Below, one piece after another: positions 59,540 through 64,000 of a stretch of 64,000 bases of DNA. Source of the DNA: Panorpa germanica (Eukaryota > Arthropoda > Insecta > Mecoptera > Panorpidae); NCBI GenBank assembly GCA_963678705.1, contig OY783203.1, forward strand, positions 43,524,347 through 43,588,346, in the 5' to 3' direction. Made by a program: the position numbers and the translations under genes. The notes beneath the pieces are model-generated. The model had not been told where the DNA came from, searched no databases, and was given only the letters and a program-made list of their open reading frames with translations. Position 1 is the first letter of the stretch. Every line of letters begins with the position of its first letter.

Positions 59540-60480
59540 ATATCTATTTCTTTTATAAATTCTTTATCTTTTTTCTGTTGCTCTAGTAACTCTTTCTGTT
59601 TTCATATATTTCTTTTTCGTATTTTTCTTTGTTACGTCATTGTCTGATGTTTCTTTTTACAATACTATGTTTGAATCCGAGCTATAGTCAAAATCACGAT
59701 AGTTCGGCAGTGACTTATACTTAAAAGAGGTTATAAGAGCGAAATAAATCTATAATACGATAATGAATTTTATCTTATTCGTTTCTATATACATTATAGA
59801 AAAATAAATGAGTCAGTGCTTTTTAGTTATGTCGGCAGTTTATACCCCACAACTTGTTTTTAGTATGAGTCGCCGCCGAACTCTCGTAATTTGAACTATA
59901 TCATCCTCATTATCTGGTTCGGTAATTGTAATTTCAGTTGTCGAGCTCTCATTCTTTTTGCTTTTATTTTCTGTTCTTGGACCTAGTAATTTAAATATAT
60001 ATTTCTTTGCCAATAATATTTACCGCTTCGGCTTATTTCCTTGTACTATTTTTCCCGTATTTTTATTCGTATTACCCGTTACTTCTATATTGTTTTTCGT
60101 TATTTTCTTGTTTCCAATTATCGAATTAATTTTCTTATGTTAATTTCACTATCATATACTTGTCAGCTCTTTCTTATAAAACCCTGTATGCCTTATTATC
60201 GGTTCCTATATATTCAATTTCTTCATGTTTTTCTAGTAGTTCAACAATTGGTCTGTTTTCTTTTAATTTAACTAACATTTTATTCCCATTCACTTGGATG
60301 GCTAGCACATCATCTACATTTATTTCTATCTTATTATCTATATCTAAAAAAATAGATGCAGTTCAGTAATTGTAATCCTCTATTCCCCGTTGACAAACTC
60401 AACACTTATAGTATTTTTCCGTTTTGCTCCATTTTATTGTCTTATTATTCACTTCAATTTAATCCATTGATTTTTGTTTA
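59540..60480 (-). pseudogene. Decayed gag-like / ORF1 protein of a retroelement
   Basis: From about 60365 on the minus strand a frame reads INVDDVLAIQVNGNKMLVKL followed by a Glu/Lys-rich stretch and D-N-K-A-Y-R-V. This resembles the N-terminal domain of zinc-knuckle gag/ORF1 proteins of insect retroelements. Downstream come stops, then an acidic Ser/Thr linker (E-P-D-N-E-D-D) that is cut by a MITE at 59900-59683 and resumes with S-S-D-S-N. No zinc knuckle or reverse transcriptase was seen. Confidence 0.45.
59683..59900. mobile_element. MITE family A, copy inside the gag-like relic
   Basis: 218 bp with the same inverted ends as the 57.6-kb copy (ATAGTTCGGCAG and CCGCCGAACTCTCGTAATTT). It interrupts the acidic linker of the retroelement relic, so it is younger than that relic. 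Confidence 0.8.
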
Positions 60481-60848
60481 TTAAATAAACCATAAAGTTA
60501 AATGAGTTCATGCTTATAATCAAAAATGGAGTACGTGTAAAAATTGTTAAGTAGGAAATTTTTTCCGAACATCCAATTAAATTGAAAGTAATTTGCATAC
60601 ACTCAACTAGGTAAAGGTATAGGAAAATTAATAATTATATAAATTTCCTAGTATCAGGTTAACAGCGCATTTGCAAAATTATCACTGATTATATATTATA
60701 ATGAAGGCCACGACATATTAACTATAGATAAGTCAGCTGTTTGTCGGCTTCTTCATAAACTAAAAATGTTTTAGTAGAACAATATATTTAGTCGTGTTAA
60801 AGTATGATACACTAATTAATTTAGTCATTACTGATTTAATAAAAAAAT

Positions 60849-61022
60849 ATGTTTTATAATATAATTAAATTATGCGCATGTATTGCATATTTTATGATAA
60901 ATTTTTCTTGTGTTTTATCAAAAGAATGTGGGCGTGAAATTTATGATTCTAGATTGGGGCGGATTGTAGGTAAGCGCTATTTCATTATAAATTTTATTAT
61001 ATGTGCAAACTCATTTGTTATC

Positions 61023-61099
<77 letters not shown>

Positions 61100-64000
61100 A
61101 CTATATGTATGTGAGTAGCATTTTACTATTCCTAATCGTAATAAGTTTAAATCTATTGATACAAAGAATAAATATAAGTCGTTGGCAACGCTGTAAATGC
61201 TATGTCCAGAAAATTGCGTGAAACTGCGTAATTTTGGGTTTATTTTTAAAAAAAAACTAAAAAACAGCGATTTATATGCATCTTTTACAGAAAATCTTAT
61301 GTTTTATTTATTTAATTTATTCCACATCCTATTTCCGATGCTGTTTCGTATTTTGTTTACGGTGTCGAGATCTCATATGTACGAGTACGTGCACAACATA
61401 AGCCTCATAAGTCCCATGATTATAGAAGAGCACATAATGAAATTACTTTAAACATAGCACCAGTCTGGGAATCGAACCCAAGGACATAACAATCTGGCGT
61501 TAAGCATAAATGCTCTAGACCACTGTGCCGACTTTTTGATATTTTCATATTTACTTTAAATCTATCAGCGTATTTAACAAATTCCACGATAAAATATTAT
61601 TTTTGTACGTTTTTAATTTGTGCTACCAAAGGTTTACATTGACAGCTAATAAGTGTACATGAGATATGCAAATCGTAACACATTTAAAATGAGTCACTGT
61701 TGTTACTCATTAGTTACTCATTAAGTTGATATTTTACCTGATAAATTACACATAATTCTGTAATGTATTTGATACTTACTTAGTTTGCAACTTTAAAGGT
61801 TAATATATAGTTTTTCAGTTTTCTTCAAATACTGATTTTAAAATTACGTATAAATTTTTATAAAATAATTAACGCGAGCCATTTAATCCCTCTAAACTGT
61901 GCCATAAAGTGTCCGTAGCCTATCTAAAATCCAATATAGACGTTAAAGCGCTCTAATTCCAATTTCAGACGCCCTATCTCAAATTCAATTCTAACTACGA
62001 AATTGTACCACAAAGCAATATCAAATTAAGACATTAAAATAAAATGTGTTACATTATACTGCAACTAACCACGGCACATTACGACACTAAACAGGCATTT
62101 GTTAAACAAAAAAATAAATATCGAATTAATATTGATAAAATATTTTTTCAATATGCACAGGTGGGCAAAAAGTTGGCTATTATAAATATCCTTGGTTTGC
62201 AATCCTAGAACTATCTAACAGCAATATATTTACGCGACAAGTACAATGTGGAGGATCTCTTATCACTCCCCAACATGTCGTCACAGCTGCCCATTGCTTT
62301 GAACAGTAAGTACTGGAAAAGCTATTCTCACACTGGAACAGACTACGTACGACCGCCGAATATCATCGACTTTATTACGTGGATACAGCTCTCACAATAG
62401 AGAATAATTGTCAGGTGGTTGTTATCACAAACCTTATATCGACTGACACCACGCCTACTTAAACTTCTGTCGTTTTTGTGTTCAGAAAGGTGTATTGGAG
62501 ATATCTAGTATTAACAAAGCTTATCATGAGAGCAAGTTTCTACTTTAATGTTTATCAGTACACCACTGTCGTTGCATATTAGAAATAAACGAACGGATCT
62601 GTACAGTTTCGTCGTTGCCAGTTGCCATTCTACTAATAAGTACAATCAAAAAGAGCAAGTAGTTGTACAACTACATTGCTTTTTATGGATTCTGAAAGTC
62701 AGAAAAGGACCGACGTGCTAATGTTCTGTTCTGTTCTAATGTGAGAGAAGCCTATGAGATAATATAATCATAGAATAAATTAAATAAGTTTGTTTCAGTA
62801 TGAAAAAATTAATTAATTATTGTTGAGTGTCCAACTGGAAGAGTCAAATTTTGATTAAAATAGAACTGAAAGTATTTTACACAAAATCTATTTCAAATTT
62901 AAATAGAATTGAGTTTTATCTATTCTGCTTAAACCAAGCATTTCTGTTAAACCGGGAAAATTTACTGTACGCGTAAACCTATACCTTGCTTGTTCTAGAT
63001 ACGTTCCAGAATAGTTCGCCGTAACGAATTAATTATTTTTGATTCGTACAACAATTCCACAAATACACTATACCCCCAGTTTTGTCAAACTGGCAGTGTA
63101 TTGAATTTTATTATTTTTATACAATGACTAATGCTTTTATTAGCTATATTAATTTTAATAGCTATAATAATAATTTCACAAGTAATTTACCGTGTATGCA
63201 ATTTGTTGCATATTTTACATTTATTAAACATTAAATATTCTTAAAATCTTAGGAGAAATCTATAAACAACGATTTTCATGAAGTATCAAATGAAATGTAA
63301 CAATGAGTAAAACATTAATGAGCCATGTTAAATTAAAAATCCAACGATTTGATGTATAAAATTGTTCAAAATATGTTATTTTTGAAATTACATAACATTT
63401 ATATTTTTTTAAATTAATTTAGTTAATGTCGGCTTATTTTCGATCCACTATAATACTAAAGCATTATATGTACGATATTCAATTTTTTCGAACCGGGGCA
63501 AACACTAAGAATTTTTTTTTTTAATGTTTTCTTTTTTATTGATGAAATAAAGATAAAATCAAAAAAAAGTAACAGGATAACTTAGTTGCCTCTGACAATC
63601 TTCGTGAGGACTAAAAATCGTCATTTCCCCAAAAAATAATCCTTTTTAACAAAGTAAAAGTGGTGTTTTTTTTAAATTAAGCGGCCCCATGAATTATTGC
63701 ACTGCTGTTTACGAGTATTATAAGGCCGTTCGTATTATCAAAAAATTTCTAATTTTATTTTCACTCAATACCCAAGTATTGTATAAATCTATGTATCTCT
63801 TATTCCAAAATAAAAGTTCACTAAATTAAAACAAATTGTTCTTATTCTAGGCAGGACCCAGATGACTATGCAAGTTTGTACGATGTTGTTCTAGGGGTAT
63901 ATAACAATTGCAAAAATGAAAAAACAAGAACAGTATATAAAGTAAAAAGTGTACTAGTTCATGAAGAGTACGGCCCCCAAAATCCGTGGCATGATATAGC
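60849..64000 (+). CDS. Gene 5 (partial): S1 serine protease related to gene 4
   Basis: Visible exons: 60849-60969, 62161-62305 and 63851 to the window end (138 codons plus 2 bases). Both introns are GT-AG. The signal peptide covers about residues 1-24, then K-E-C-G and a short propeptide with predicted cleavage R38|I39 (IVGG). The first intron is phase 1 inside the IVGG codons, a position not used by the other genes. H85 (TAAHCF) and D137 (WHDIA) of the triad are present; the Ser region lies beyond the window. The stretch LYDVVLGVYNNC matches VYDIVLGSYNLC of gene 4, so these two are closest relatives. The intron that splits gene 4 after K115 is absent here. Intron 1 holds a long TA tract and a SINE. 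Whether the enzyme is active cannot be judged without the missing 3' half. Confidence 0.88.
61025..61096. repeat. (TA)n microsatellite
   Basis: About 36 TA units, 56 bp after the donor site of gene 5 exon 1. Confidence 0.95.
61308..61537 (-). mobile_element. SINE copy, near full length
   Basis: CCTATTTCCGATGCTG at the 3' end, GGGAATCGAACCCAAGGACA box B and GACCACTGTGCCGAC head, minus orientation. In intron 1 of gene 5. Confidence 0.75.
62322..62752. mobile_element. Possible foldback element in gene 5 intron 2
   Basis: CTATTCTCACACTGGAACAG at the left pairs inverted with CTGTTCTAATGTGAGAGAAG at the right. Short ends only and no clear duplication. Confidence 0.4.

Larger units (their letters stand above)
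57567..60848. other. Spacer between genes 4 and 5
   Basis: 3.3 kb: two family A MITEs, the TTAA element and the gag-like relic. No gene. Confidence 0.8.

Noticed and set aside
60849-61100. Gene 5 exon 1 read through into Ile-Tyr repeats
   Set aside because: The donor GTAAGC at 60970 and the acceptor at 62161 restore IVGG; the repeat is intronic.

Overview
This is a 64-kb piece of nuclear DNA from an insect. It is strongly AT-rich, its genes are split by GT-AG introns of up to about 6.6 kb, and it is full of tRNA-derived SINEs, small DNA transposons, mariner relics, LINE relics and (TA)n tracts. The order cannot be fixed from the sequence alone.

The core is a head-to-tail array of five secreted trypsin-family (S1) serine protease genes, all on the + strand. 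Gene 1 (10045-21428, 302 aa) and gene 2 (29054-37953, 300 aa) are conserved insect trypsin-like proteins; from remembered motifs they match Drosophila CG11836 and CG4914. Gene 3 (42866-46973, 317 aa) keeps the exon plan of gene 2, but both His57 and Ser195 are replaced and the Cys42-Cys58 disulfide is gone, so it encodes a non-catalytic serine protease homologue. Gene 4 (48435-57566, 300 aa) has the full triad, an extra intron and an unusual basic C-terminal tail. Gene 5 (60849 to beyond the window end) is a partial relative of gene 4. All five were assembled by hand: every joined exon keeps frame and every junction has GT/AG ends.

Layout: 1-10 kb holds SINE copies, TA tracts and two doubtful coding relics. 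10-21 kb is gene 1, 21-29 kb a repeat-rich spacer, and 29-38 kb gene 2, with two tandem hairpins in intron 2. 38-43 kb holds a hAT-type MITE with an 8-bp target duplication, a full-length SINE with a 12-bp target duplication, and a hairpin MITE just upstream of gene 3. 43-47 kb is gene 3, then a LINE 3' relic. 48-57.6 kb is gene 4, whose last large intron holds a complete miniature LTR retrotransposon (identical LTRs, tRNA-Trp-type primer site, 4-bp target duplication) and a truncated mariner. 57.6-60.8 kb has a MITE in the 3' flank of gene 4, a TTAA-flanked inverted-repeat element and a decayed gag-like ORF split by a second MITE. Gene 5 starts at 60.8 kb.

The five proteins are probably secreted zymogens cleaved after an Arg before an IVGG-type N terminus. 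Four are predicted trypsin-like enzymes (gene 5 only in so far as it is visible) and one is a pseudo-protease that could act as cofactor or regulator. That joint role is inferred from family and neighbourhood only.
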